A DNA stretch of 64,000 nucleotides from Paraburkholderia sp. (GTDB taxonomy: Bacteria > Pseudomonadota > Gammaproteobacteria > Burkholderiales > Burkholderiaceae): assembly GCA_004322045.1 (NCBI GenBank), contig SCRN01000040.1:248001-312000 (forward strand), read 5' to 3'. Below, piece after piece: positions 27,713 to 36,379 of this stretch. The notes beneath the pieces were generated by a model. The model saw nothing but the letters and a program-made list of their open reading frames with translations. It was not told where the DNA came from and made no database searches. The translations under genes and the position numbers were made by a program. Numbering within the stretch: the stretch's first letter is position 1; every line of letters begins with the position of its first letter.

Positions 27713-28459
27713 TCACTGCATATGCATTCCGCCGTTGACCGCCACGTCCGCGCCGGTAATGAACCCCGCATCGTCGGAACAAAGAAACGCAACGAGCGCG
27801 GCAACCTCGTCGGGCCGCCCGAGTCTGCCCACGGGAATCTGCGGCAGCACGCGCGTTTGCATCACCTCTTCCGGCACCGACGCGATCATCGCCGTATCGA
27901 GGTAGCCCGGCGCGACGGTATTGACGGTTACGCCGCGCTTGGCCACTTCGATCGCCAACGCCTTCGTGAAACCGTGTAGGCCCGATTTGGCCGCAGCGTA
28001 GTTGGTCTGGCCGTATGCGCCGCGCGATCCGTTCACCGAGCCGATGTTGACGACTCGGCCGAACCCCCGCTCCACCATGCCCGCGATAAAGGGCTTGGTC
28101 ACGTTGAATAGCGCGTCGAGATCCGTATGCATCACTGCATCCCAATCGGCTTTGGTCATCTTCAAGAAGCTTGCGTCGCGCGTGATGCCCGCGTTGTTGA
28201 CGAGCACATCCACTGCCCCGTGATCTTCGATCACGCGCCTGGCGCAGTGCGCGCAGGAATCGAAATCGTCGACGTTCATCTCGTACGCATGGAACGTGCG
28301 GCCGGCGTTACGCTCGTGCGTGAGCCAAGTCGATACATGATCGTTGTGTTCGGAATGCGACATCGCGACGGTCATGCCCATGTCGTACAGACGCCGGCTG
28401 ATCGCGGCGCCCAACCCTCCCATTCCTCCGGTGACGAATGCGACTCGCTTGGCGGACAC
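27713..28459 (-). CDS. phaB: Acetoacetyl-CoA reductase (PhaB-like SDR)
   Basis: VSAKRVAFVTGGMGGLGAAISRRLYDMGMTVAMSHSEHNDHVSTW...VNNAGITRDASFLKMTKADWDAVMHTDLDALFNVTKPFI...GSVNGSRGAYGQTNYAAAKSGLHGFTKALA. Confidence 0.92.
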   Translation of the reverse strand: MSAKRVAFVTGGMGGLGAAISRRLYDMGMTVAMSHSEHNDHVSTWLTHERNAGRTFHAYEMNVDDFDSCAHCARRVIEDHGAVDVLVNNAGITRDASFLKMTKADWDAVMHTDLDALFNVTKPFIAGMVERGFGRVVNIGSVNGSRGAYGQTNYAAAKSGLHGFTKALAIEVAKRGVTVNTVAPGYLDTAMIASVPEEVMQTRVLPQIPVGRLGRPDEVAALVAFLCSDDAGFITGADVAVNGGMHMQ

Positions 28460-28573
28460 GGCGTTCTCCTCATAAGAGCAAAGACAGGATTCGAGATGCG
28501 ACGCGATACGCTCTCTCATAGCGCTGCGTCACGTTCGCTATCAAACAATGTAGACAGTCGTCGCGGTCGCCCT

Positions 28574-28587
28574 TTGACCTCAGTCAA
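28574..28587. promoter_or_regulatory. FNR/ANR-like box TTGAC-ctca-GTCAA
   Basis: Read directly; perfect outer palindrome upstream of phaB. Confidence 0.65.
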
Positions 28588-28677
28588 GCCGGGGCGCATG
28601 CGTGCGGCCGGCCTTGGGCGGCGTCGCGGCATCGATATCGCGGCAAAGCGCGATTAGCGAGATTAGCGCGATTTCGC

Positions 28678-28691
28678 TTGACTTGCGTCAA
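28678..28691. promoter_or_regulatory. FNR/ANR-like box TTGAC-ttgc-GTCAA
   Basis: Read directly; perfect outer palindrome about 74 bp upstream of the first usp. Confidence 0.7.
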
Positions 28692-28764
28692 TCGATAAAA
28701 CGGCCTAGCTCCTAGACTGAGAATCACGATTCAGTGCTGCGATTCGTTCATGGGAGCTATAGCA

Positions 28765-29604
28765 ATGAGTTACAAAAGCATCCTGGTTCACCTCGACACG
28801 AGTAAAGCCGTGCATAGCCGGCTCGATCTCGCCCTATCGCTCGCCAATCAATTCGAGGCACACCTCACGGGTTTCTTCACGGTTTTCACGCCGGAGCCGG
28901 GGTCGTTCTACGTGATGGCAGGCAACGCCGAGTTTTATGTCGAGCAACGCCAGCGCCGCGCGGAGCAGCAAGGCGCGCTGGAGCGCTTATTTCGCGCCGA
29001 ATTGTTACGCACGAAGGTGCCGGGCGACTGGCAATCGTCTGCTGAATACGCCAATGAGGTTGTGGCGCAGGCGGCACGAATAGCCGATCTGGCCATCGTC
29101 GGGCAATACAATCGCGACGACCCCGATTCGTTCGTCGCCGAACAATTTATCGAGAGCACAGTGTTGTCCGCGGGGCGTCCCGTGCTCGTCGTGCCATACG
29201 CCGGCCAATTCGACGCAATGGGCTCCCACGTGATGGTCGCATGGGACGGCAGCCGCGAAGCGACGCGCGCCTTGCACGACGCGCTGCCATTTCTGACCCG
29301 CGCGAAACGCGTCACGGTGCTGAGCGTCGATGCGCTGCGTCACGACCCCGCCGCGAGCCGCATACCGGGCACCGATATCGCGGCGATCGTCTCGCGCTAC
29401 GGCGTGAACGTCGTCACCGAGGAAGTAGAAGGCGCCAAGGGCGAGCCGATCGGAGAAATGCTCCTTTCCCGGGCCGCCGACCTCGGGGTCGACCTGATCG
29501 TCATGGGTTGCTATGGCCATTCGCGCTGGCGCGAGCTGGTCCTGGGCGGCGCTACGCGCTCGATCCTCAAATCGATGACCGTGCCGGTATTGATGTCGCA
29601 TTGA
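28765..29604 (+). CDS. Universal stress protein (tandem/long UspA)
   Basis: MSYKSILVHLDTSKAVHSRLDLALSLANQFEAHLTGFF...LIVMGCYGHSRWRELVLGGATRSILKSMTVPVLMSH. Confidence 0.93.
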   Translation: MSYKSILVHLDTSKAVHSRLDLALSLANQFEAHLTGFFTVFTPEPGSFYVMAGNAEFYVEQRQRRAEQQGALERLFRAELLRTKVPGDWQSSAEYANEVVAQAARIADLAIVGQYNRDDPDSFVAEQFIESTVLSAGRPVLVVPYAGQFDAMGSHVMVAWDGSREATRALHDALPFLTRAKRVTVLSVDALRHDPAASRIPGTDIAAIVSRYGVNVVTEEVEGAKGEPIGEMLLSRAADLGVDLIVMGCYGHSRWRELVLGGATRSILKSMTVPVLMSH

Positions 29605-29667
29605 CATCGGCGCGCCCGGCCATCCCCAAACGATTCGATCCACGCGAACCTAACCAGAGGCCTCATC

Positions 29668-30174
29668 ATGTATCAACGAATCCTCGTGCCGATCGACGGT
29701 AGCGAGACTGCGCATCGCGCGTTCGACCATGCGGTCGCACTCGCGCGCGAGATCCACGCGGAATTGATCCCGCTCTACGTCGTCGATATACCGATGGTGG
29801 CGTACGAAGCGCCAGGCTTCGATCCGTCGATCGTGCGCGACGCGCTGTTGCAAACGGGCGAGGAGTTGAAGACCGAAGCACTCGCCGTCATGCAGCGCGA
29901 GAACATCAAAGGCGCACCGCGCGTGGTCGAAATCAATTCGGCGGGCGTCGACATCGCCGAGCGAATTCTCGAAGAAGCCCGCGCCTCGCAATGCGACCTC
30001 GTCGTCATGGGCACGCATGGGCGGCGCGGGGTGCGGCGCCTCGTGCTCGGCAGTGTGGCCGAGCGTTTCGCGCGCATGTCGTGTTGTCCCGTGTTGTTGA
30101 TTCCCGGCAGTATAGAAAACGCCGCGGCCACGCCGCGCTCCGCCACCCACCGCACCGAAAAGGTCCTGTTATGA
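29668..30174 (+). CDS. Universal stress protein UspA family
   Basis: MYQRILVPIDGSETAHRAFDHAVALAREIHAELIPLYVVD...LVVMGTHGRRGVRRLVLGSVAERFARMSCCPVLLI. Confidence 0.94.
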   Translation: MYQRILVPIDGSETAHRAFDHAVALAREIHAELIPLYVVDIPMVAYEAPGFDPSIVRDALLQTGEELKTEALAVMQRENIKGAPRVVEINSAGVDIAERILEEARASQCDLVVMGTHGRRGVRRLVLGSVAERFARMSCCPVLLIPGSIENAAATPRSATHRTEKVLL

Positions 30175-30998
30175 CTTACAAGACTTTGCTCGTCCATATC
30201 GACGACAGCCGTCGCAGCGAAGCGCGCACCGCGTTCGCGCTCGATCTCGCGCTCAAGTACAACGCGCACTTGATCGGCTTGTACGTGGTCTGCCAAGACC
30301 TGCTGCGCCCGCTCGTCAAACGCGACGACAGCCTCAATCTCGGCAAGCTCGAGGCTCAGGGCGTGGAGCGCATGAACCGTGCTCGTGAAAAATTCACGGC
30401 GGCGGCGCAGAGCGCCGGATGTCCGTTCGAATGGCGCGCTCCGGCAGGACCCGCGATCGATGTGGCGGTTCTGCACGCGCGGCATGCCGACTTGCTCGTG
30501 ATGGGCCAGGAAGACCCCGACGATCAGGCGTCGTACGTCGCCCGCAATTTCGTCGAAGAAGTCGTGATGAGCAGCGGGCGCCCAGTGGTGGTCTTGCCCT
30601 ATGCCGGCCACGTTGCTACGTTCGGCGAAAATGTCGTCGTCGCTTGGGACGGTAGCCGGGAGGCCGCTCGCGCACTCGCCGACGCTTTGCCGATTCTGAA
30701 GCGCGCGCACTTCGTCACCGTCTCGACAGTCCAGAAGCACCCGGAGGGAGAGCCAGGCGCGGGCTTTGACGTGTCGGGCTATCTGGAGCGCCATGGCGTG
30801 CGGGCCAGCTTCGTATCGGTCCCGCGTGCTCCCGGCATGACAACTGCCGCGACGCTGCTCAATCAGATCAGCGATTTGCATGCCGACTTGCTCGTGATGG
30901 GGGCATACGGGCACGCACGCGCGAGAGAGCACGTGCTCGGGGGCGTCACCTACACAATGCTGCAAACCATGACGGCGCCCGTGTTCATGTCGCGCTGA
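30171..30998 (+). CDS. Universal stress protein (long UspA)
   Basis: MTYKTLLVHIDDSRRSEARTAFALDLALKYNAHLIGLYVVCQDLL...LLVMGAYGHARAREHVLGGVTYTMLQTMTAPVFMSR; ATGA overlap with preceding usp. Confidence 0.94.
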   Translation: MTYKTLLVHIDDSRRSEARTAFALDLALKYNAHLIGLYVVCQDLLRPLVKRDDSLNLGKLEAQGVERMNRAREKFTAAAQSAGCPFEWRAPAGPAIDVAVLHARHADLLVMGQEDPDDQASYVARNFVEEVVMSSGRPVVVLPYAGHVATFGENVVVAWDGSREAARALADALPILKRAHFVTVSTVQKHPEGEPGAGFDVSGYLERHGVRASFVSVPRAPGMTTAATLLNQISDLHADLLVMGAYGHARAREHVLGGVTYTMLQTMTAPVFMSR

Positions 30999-31012
30999 TT
31001 GCATACAGCCTC

Positions 31013-31043
31013 CGCCCCGGCGCACGGCTTGCGCGCCGGGGCG
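31013..31043 (+). terminator. Hairpin after usp operon
   Basis: CGCCCCGGCGC-acggcttgc-GCGCCGGGGCG perfect 11-bp stem; U-tract weak. Confidence 0.5.
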
Positions 31044-31103
31044 AATCTTCTGCACTGCTTTTACCGCGCTTTTACGGCGCGTTTGCCGTTTCCCCCTTCT
31101 TTC

Positions 31104-31379
31104 TCACTCGCAGAAGCGAAAATACCCGCTGTGCAACCTGACGGGCGTACTGCCTAGCTCATGCAAGAGCTTGCGTGCCGCATGCTCGATCTTGTCTCGA
31201 TGGTGCGTGAACGCGCGCAGCGTGTCCTCCTCCCGCGACGAAGCCGCGCCGAAATGATCTTCGAGGGCTTCGGCGGTAATCGAACAGGTCACGCGCTCGC
31301 CGTCGACGATCGCTGGAAACGTCAGCACCAACTCCGGTCCGCAATACTGCGGTGGATCGTGCGGAAAGTGGATATGCAT
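31104..31379 (-). CDS. DUF1488-like protein
   Basis: PQYCGPELVLTFPAIVDGERVTCSITAEALEDHFGAA...LRAFTHHRDKIEHAARKLL; start could be 31379 or upstream. Confidence 0.65.
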   Translation of the reverse strand: MHIHFPHDPPQYCGPELVLTFPAIVDGERVTCSITAEALEDHFGAASSREEDTLRAFTHHRDKIEHAARKLLHELGSTPVRLHSGYFRFCE

Positions 31380-31389
31380 GATCTTCACC

Positions 31390-31403
31390 TTGACGTGTAT
31401 CAA
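31390..31403. promoter_or_regulatory. FNR/ANR-like box TTGAC-gtgt-ATCAA
   Basis: Read directly; about 57 bp upstream of the cytochrome c gene. Confidence 0.65.
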
Positions 31404-31459
31404 TCTGACATGAGGGCGTGTCCATACACTGAATGTAACGTCCTTATCGGAGTCAGGCA

Positions 31460-31801
31460 TTGAATACGCGACCCCACCCATTCATGATCGGCGCGGCATG
31501 CATTTTCGCGGTTGCATTGAGCAGGCCGGTATTTGCACAATCCGAGCCCACCGATCTGGTCAATCGGCAGCACTGCATGTTTTGTCATACGATCGATGCG
31601 CCATTCCTTGCGCCCTCGTTCCATCAGATCGCCGAACGCTATCGGCGTGAGCCCCACGCGGCCGCTCGCCTTGCCGAGAAATTGCGCGTCGGCGGCAAGG
31701 CGCATTGGGGCGATACGGCCATGCCCCCTGCCGCCGATCGCGGCGGCCCGCTCTCGCCGGACGAGGCCAATACGCTCGTCGATTGGGTGCTTCGTCAATG
31801 A
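31460..31801 (+). CDS. Small class I c-type cytochrome
   Basis: Signal peptide plus HCMFCH heme motif; C-terminal DTAMPPAADRGGPLSPDEANTLVDWVL. Confidence 0.9.
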   Translation: MNTRPHPFMIGAACIFAVALSRPVFAQSEPTDLVNRQHCMFCHTIDAPFLAPSFHQIAERYRREPHAAARLAEKLRVGGKAHWGDTAMPPAADRGGPLSPDEANTLVDWVLRQ

Positions 31802-31815
31802 CGGCGCAGCTGCGC

Positions 31816-32031
31816 TTATTTCCTCGAATCGACGTGCTCGTCGCCGTCGAATCCCGAAGCCGGATTGAGCAGCAGCACGAAGGTCGCGACACCGGCGAAC
31901 ACCGCCGCCACGCCATAGCGCACGGCGCTATCTTGATCGAACAACAACCCGCGAATCGAGGCGGCGATGCCGACGATGGAAACGAAGATCGCGAGCGTGG
32001 CGAACGCGATCCGGTACTTGCCTTGCATCAT
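31816..32031 (-). CDS. Small membrane protein (DUF2964-like)
   Basis: MMQGKYRIAFATLAIFVSIVGIAASIRGLLFDQDSAVRYGVAAVFAGVATFVLLLNPASGFDGDEHVDSRK; two TM segments. Confidence 0.6.
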   Translation of the reverse strand: MMQGKYRIAFATLAIFVSIVGIAASIRGLLFDQDSAVRYGVAAVFAGVATFVLLLNPASGFDGDEHVDSRK

Positions 32032-32167
32032 CGAACTCCTTTTGCCGGCGGCATCCGCACGGTCGGCATGCTCCCTTGCGGCTGGCGACCGGCGACCATC
32101 GGGCAACTGCACCGCGCCCATGTTCGAGCCTATAAGTTCTATCTTCTTGCGTTGCGCGAATTCGTAC

Positions 32168-32181
32168 TTGATATGGGTCAA
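32168..32181. promoter_or_regulatory. FNR/ANR-like box TTGAT-atgg-GTCAA
   Basis: Read directly, in the divergent DUF2964/phaC intergenic region. Confidence 0.65.
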
Positions 32182-32247
32182 TCGCAAGCGGTACGCACGT
32201 TCCGGCTGTGGCGTTTGTTGCGGTCAACGCCGCTTGCGGTCCCACGA

Positions 32248-32261
32248 TTGACGTAAATCAG
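32248..32261. promoter_or_regulatory. Degenerate FNR/ANR-like box TTGAC-gtaa-ATCAG
   Basis: Read directly, about 62 bp upstream of phaC. Confidence 0.45.
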
Positions 32262-32322
32262 GGTCAAGCGCTCTTGCCTGTGCAAGAGTGCATCTCAGAT
32301 CGATTCGAACGGAAGCCACCCC

Positions 32323-34083
32323 ATGGATACGCGCCGGAAACCGGAAAGCGCCACACACGATGCCGACGCCGCACACGCGCAGAGCGCGTTTCGCTCGCTC
32401 GACCATGCCAAGGACGCGTGGATCGGCCACGCTACGGGCGGCTTGTCGCCTGCCGCGCTGACGCTTGCGCTGTCCGACTGGCTCATACACATGTTTGCGG
32501 CGCCGGGCAAGCAATTGGAGTTGGTCTCGCTGGCGGCGCGGCAGGCTCGAGAACTACTTGGATCCCCTTACGGTGTCGCGACGCCCGAGGCCCCCCTTCC
32601 CGAAGACAGCCGGTTTCGATCGCCCGCCTGGCAGGCAATGCCTTTTTGTTATTGGCAGCAAGCGTTTCGACTGACCGAGCAGTGGTGGTGCGCGGCAACG
32701 CACGAGGTCCCGGGCACGACGCGCCATCACGAGGATGTCGTCTCGTTCACCGCCAGGCAATGGCTCGATCTGTTTTCGCCGAACAACTTCGCGTTGACCA
32801 ATCCCGAAGTGCTCCAGCGCACGGCCGAAACCTTCGGCGCCAATCTCGTGCAGGGCGCATGCAACGCGCTACAGGACGCATGGCGTGCCGCTAGCGGCCA
32901 GCCTTCCGCGCAGGCGCAGCAGTTCAAGCCCGGCGTCGAGGTGGCGGTCACGCCGGGCGCGGTGGTTTTTCGCAATCACTTGATCGAATTGATTCAATAT
33001 CGCCCGTCTACTCCCAAGGTCGCGGCCGAACCGGTGCTGATCGTGCCCGCATGGATCATGAAGTACTACATCCTCGATCTATCGCCGAACAACTCGCTCG
33101 TGCGGTATCTCGTCGATCAGGGATACACGGTCTTTTGCATTTCCTGGCGCAACCCGGACGAGCAAGACCGCGATCTGGGCTTCGATGATTACCGCCGATT
33201 GGGCGTCATGGCCGCTTTGGATGCGATTTCACGCATCGTGCCGGAGGCGAAGATCCATGCGGCTGGCTATTGCCTGGGCGGCACACTGCTCTCCATTGCG
33301 GCGGCGGCTATGGCGAACGACCACGACGAGCGCCTCGCCTCCGTGACGTTGTTCGCCGCCCAAACGGATTTCACCGAGCCGGGCGAGCTGCAGTTGTTCA
33401 TCGACGAAAGCCAGGTTTATTTCCTCGAGAGCATGATGTGGCAGCGCGGTTATCTTGGTGGCGACCAGATGGGCGGCTCCTTCCAGTTGCTTCGATCGAA
33501 CGACCTCATTTGGTCGCGCGCCGTGCACAACTATCTGCTTGGCGAGCGCGCGCCGATGAACGACTTGACGGCGTGGAACGAGGACAGCACCCGCATGCCG
33601 TTTCGCATGCATTCGCAGTACCTGCGCGAACTCTTCTTGAACAACGACCTGGCGTGCGCGCGTTACCGAGTGGACGGCCGCCCCATTGCCCTGCGCAACA
33701 TCAGCGCGCCGATGTTCGTGGTCGGGACCGAACGCGACCACATCGCGCCGTGGCGGTCGGTCTATAAGATTCATCATTTGGCCGATACGGACATCACGTT
33801 CGTATTGACGAGCGGCGGTCATAATGCGGGCATCGTCAGCGAACCGGGCCATGCAAACCGTCATTTCCGCATCATGTCCACGGCGGAAGCCGACCTGAGC
33901 GTCGGTCCGGACGAATGGGTCGCCGCGGCCGACTTGCAAGAAGGCTCCTGGTGGCCGGCGTGGGAGGCCTGGCTCGATGCGCATTCCCAAGAGGCGCACG
34001 TCGCTCCCCCACGCATCGGCTTGTCCGATGTGCAAAACCCCATCCTTGCCGAGGCCCCTGGTGACTATGTCCTCCAAAAGTAG
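32323..34083 (+). CDS. phaC: Polyhydroxyalkanoate synthase (PhaC-like)
   Basis: PVLIVPAWIMKYYILDLSPNNSLVRYLVDQGYTVFCISWRNPDEQDRDLGFDDY...HAAGYCLGGTLLSIAAAAMA (lipase-like box GYCLGG). Confidence 0.93.
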   Translation: MDTRRKPESATHDADAAHAQSAFRSLDHAKDAWIGHATGGLSPAALTLALSDWLIHMFAAPGKQLELVSLAARQARELLGSPYGVATPEAPLPEDSRFRSPAWQAMPFCYWQQAFRLTEQWWCAATHEVPGTTRHHEDVVSFTARQWLDLFSPNNFALTNPEVLQRTAETFGANLVQGACNALQDAWRAASGQPSAQAQQFKPGVEVAVTPGAVVFRNHLIELIQYRPSTPKVAAEPVLIVPAWIMKYYILDLSPNNSLVRYLVDQGYTVFCISWRNPDEQDRDLGFDDYRRLGVMAALDAISRIVPEAKIHAAGYCLGGTLLSIAAAAMANDHDERLASVTLFAAQTDFTEPGELQLFIDESQVYFLESMMWQRGYLGGDQMGGSFQLLRSNDLIWSRAVHNYLLGERAPMNDLTAWNEDSTRMPFRMHSQYLRELFLNNDLACARYRVDGRPIALRNISAPMFVVGTERDHIAPWRSVYKIHHLADTDITFVLTSGGHNAGIVSEPGHANRHFRIMSTAEADLSVGPDEWVAAADLQEGSWWPAWEAWLDAHSQEAHVAPPRIGLSDVQNPILAEAPGDYVLQK

Positions 34084-35053
34084 CGAGGCACTCGTGGACG
34101 ATGCTCATTTGCGCACTGCGCCCGCGGAGCATGGCCGCTACGAAGCGTTCATTCGTGCCGCGCAAAGCCGGCCCGCATTGCGCACGGCGATCGTGCATCC
34201 CTGCTCGCCCGAAGCGATCGGTGCGGCCGTAGAGGCACGCGACGAAAACCTGCTCGACCCGTTGCTCATCGGTCCCGAGGCGAAGATCCGCGCGGCGGCC
34301 GAAGCCGCTCAGGTGAGCCTTGCCGGCATCGACATCGAGTCCGTCGAGCACAGTCATGCGGCCGCCGCGCGCGCGGTCGAACTTGGTGCTGCGCGCAAGG
34401 TCGCCGCTTTGATGAAAGGCAGCTTGCACACCGACGAATTGCTGGCCGCGGTGGTCGCGCCCGATTCCGGTTTGCGCACGGAACGGCGCATCAGCCACGT
34501 CTATGCGATGGACGTGCCTGCGTATCCGAAGCCGCTCGTGGTCACCGACGCCGCGATCAACATTGCGCCGACGCTCGATCAAAAGCGCGACATTTGCCAG
34601 AATGCGATCGATTTTCTACGGTTGATGGGAATCGATCTGCCGCGCGTCGCCGTGCTGGCCGCGGTCGAAACCGTCAATTCCAAAATGCAGTCCACGCTCG
34701 ACGCCGCCGCGCTGACCGTGATGGCCTCGCGCGGGCAAATCACGGGCGGGCTCGTCGACGGTCCGCTCGCGTTCGACAACGCGGTCAATTTTGCAGCGGC
34801 GAAAACCAAAGGCATCGTCTCGCCCGTGGCCGGGCAGGCCGACATCCTGCTCGTGCCCGATTTGGAAGCCGGCAACATGCTCGTCAAGCAACTGATGCTG
34901 TTTGCCGGCGCGGACGGCGCGGGGCTCGTGCTTGGCGCGCGTTTGCCGATCATACTCACGAGCCGTGCCGATTCGCTGCGCGTGCGCCTCGCGTCCGCCG
35001 CGCTCGCCAAGCTCGTGGCCGAACGCACGCGCGATGGAGCCGCCCGCTCATGA
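34067..35053 (+). CDS. Phosphate acetyl/butyryltransferase
   Basis: AVETVNSKMQSTLDAAALTVMASRGQITGGLVDGPLAFDNAVNFAAAKTKGIVSPVAGQADILLVPDLEAGNMLVKQL. Confidence 0.92.
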   Translation: MSSKSSEALVDDAHLRTAPAEHGRYEAFIRAAQSRPALRTAIVHPCSPEAIGAAVEARDENLLDPLLIGPEAKIRAAAEAAQVSLAGIDIESVEHSHAAAARAVELGAARKVAALMKGSLHTDELLAAVVAPDSGLRTERRISHVYAMDVPAYPKPLVVTDAAINIAPTLDQKRDICQNAIDFLRLMGIDLPRVAVLAAVETVNSKMQSTLDAAALTVMASRGQITGGLVDGPLAFDNAVNFAAAKTKGIVSPVAGQADILLVPDLEAGNMLVKQLMLFAGADGAGLVLGARLPIILTSRADSLRVRLASAALAKLVAERTRDGAARS

Positions 35054-36243
35054 GCGATCCGCTGTTGCTCACCTTCAACCCGGGATCGTCGACGATCAAG
35101 TTCGGGCTCTTTCGCGTCGAAAGAGGCACGCCCGTGCATGTCGGCAAAGGCGCGATCGATCTGCGCGGCGATCCGCTCACGCTCGACTTGTCGAAGGATG
35201 GACAATCCGCTCGCATTCAATTGCGCGCGCGGCTCACCGACGATCTGCACGAAGTCATCGACGAAACGCTCGCTTGGTTCTCGACGCATTTCTCGCTGCA
35301 GGATTTCGCCTCGGTCGGGCATCGCGTCGTGCATGGCGGCGATCGCTTTGCGGGGCCAGCCGCCATCGACGATGAGACGCTCGCGGCGATCGAGGCCCTC
35401 GTGCCGCTTGCGCCGCTGCATCAGCCGCAATGCGTGCGGCTGATTCGCGCGATTCGGGCGCTGCGGCCGCACTTGCCGCAATGCGCGTCGTTCGACACGG
35501 CGTTCCATCACCGCCAATCGGACCTCGTGCGCCGTTTCGCCATCGCGAGGTCTTTATTCGACTCGGGCATCAAGCGCTACGGCTTTCACGGTCTTTCCTA
35601 TCAGTTCATCGCTTCTCGGCTCGCGCACGCTTTTCCGCCACTGGCGGCGGGTAAGGTCGTGGTCGCGCATCTGGGTAGCGGCGCGAGCTTGTGTGCGCTC
35701 GATGCGGGTGTGAGCCGCGACACGAGCATGGGTTTCTCGACGCTGGACGGCATTCCGATGGCGACGCGCTGCGGCGCGCTCGACGCAGGGGTTGTATTGC
35801 ATCTGCTTGGCGAGCGCGACTGGAAACTCGCCGATGTGGAGCGATTGCTCTATCACGAGTCGGGCTTGCTGGGCGTGTCGGGCGTGAGCGCCGATAGCCG
35901 AACGTTGCTGGAAAGCCCCTTGCCGCAGGCGCGCGAAGCGATCGATCTATTCGTTTTCCGCATTGCAGGTGAAATCGCGCGCTTGGCCACGTCGCTCGGC
36001 GGGCTCGATGCGCTCGTGTTCACGGCGGGCATCGGCGAGCACCAACCCGAAATTCGTGCCGCGATCTGCGAACGCCTAGCGTGGCTGGGCGTCACGCTCG
36101 ATGCGCAAGCGAATGGTGGCAATGCCCAAATCGTCAGCAGCGCTGCGAGCGGTGTGGTGGTGCTCGTCATTCCCACGGACGAAGAGAAGATCATTGCGCA
36201 GGATGCCGTATCGATCTTGCATCGCTCGGCCCCTGCCGACTGA
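35050..36243 (+). CDS. ackA: Acetate kinase
   Basis: LLLTFNPGSSTIKFGLFRVE...GHRVVHGGDRF...YGFHGLSYQFIASRL...VVAHLGSGASLCAL...SMGFSTLDGIPMATRCGALD. Confidence 0.95.
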   Translation: MSDPLLLTFNPGSSTIKFGLFRVERGTPVHVGKGAIDLRGDPLTLDLSKDGQSARIQLRARLTDDLHEVIDETLAWFSTHFSLQDFASVGHRVVHGGDRFAGPAAIDDETLAAIEALVPLAPLHQPQCVRLIRAIRALRPHLPQCASFDTAFHHRQSDLVRRFAIARSLFDSGIKRYGFHGLSYQFIASRLAHAFPPLAAGKVVVAHLGSGASLCALDAGVSRDTSMGFSTLDGIPMATRCGALDAGVVLHLLGERDWKLADVERLLYHESGLLGVSGVSADSRTLLESPLPQAREAIDLFVFRIAGEIARLATSLGGLDALVFTAGIGEHQPEIRAAICERLAWLGVTLDAQANGGNAQIVSSAASGVVVLVIPTDEEKIIAQDAVSILHRSAPAD

Positions 36244-36379
36244 AAAAATTGAGTCGTATCCCGTCGAACATTGCACAGCCTCTCCGATCGAACCACACCG
36301 CGATCCGGCAACAAAAAGCGGCGCGACAGCGGTTGAGCCGCCATCGCGCAGCGTTGCATCCGATATCAACCAAGGGCAC

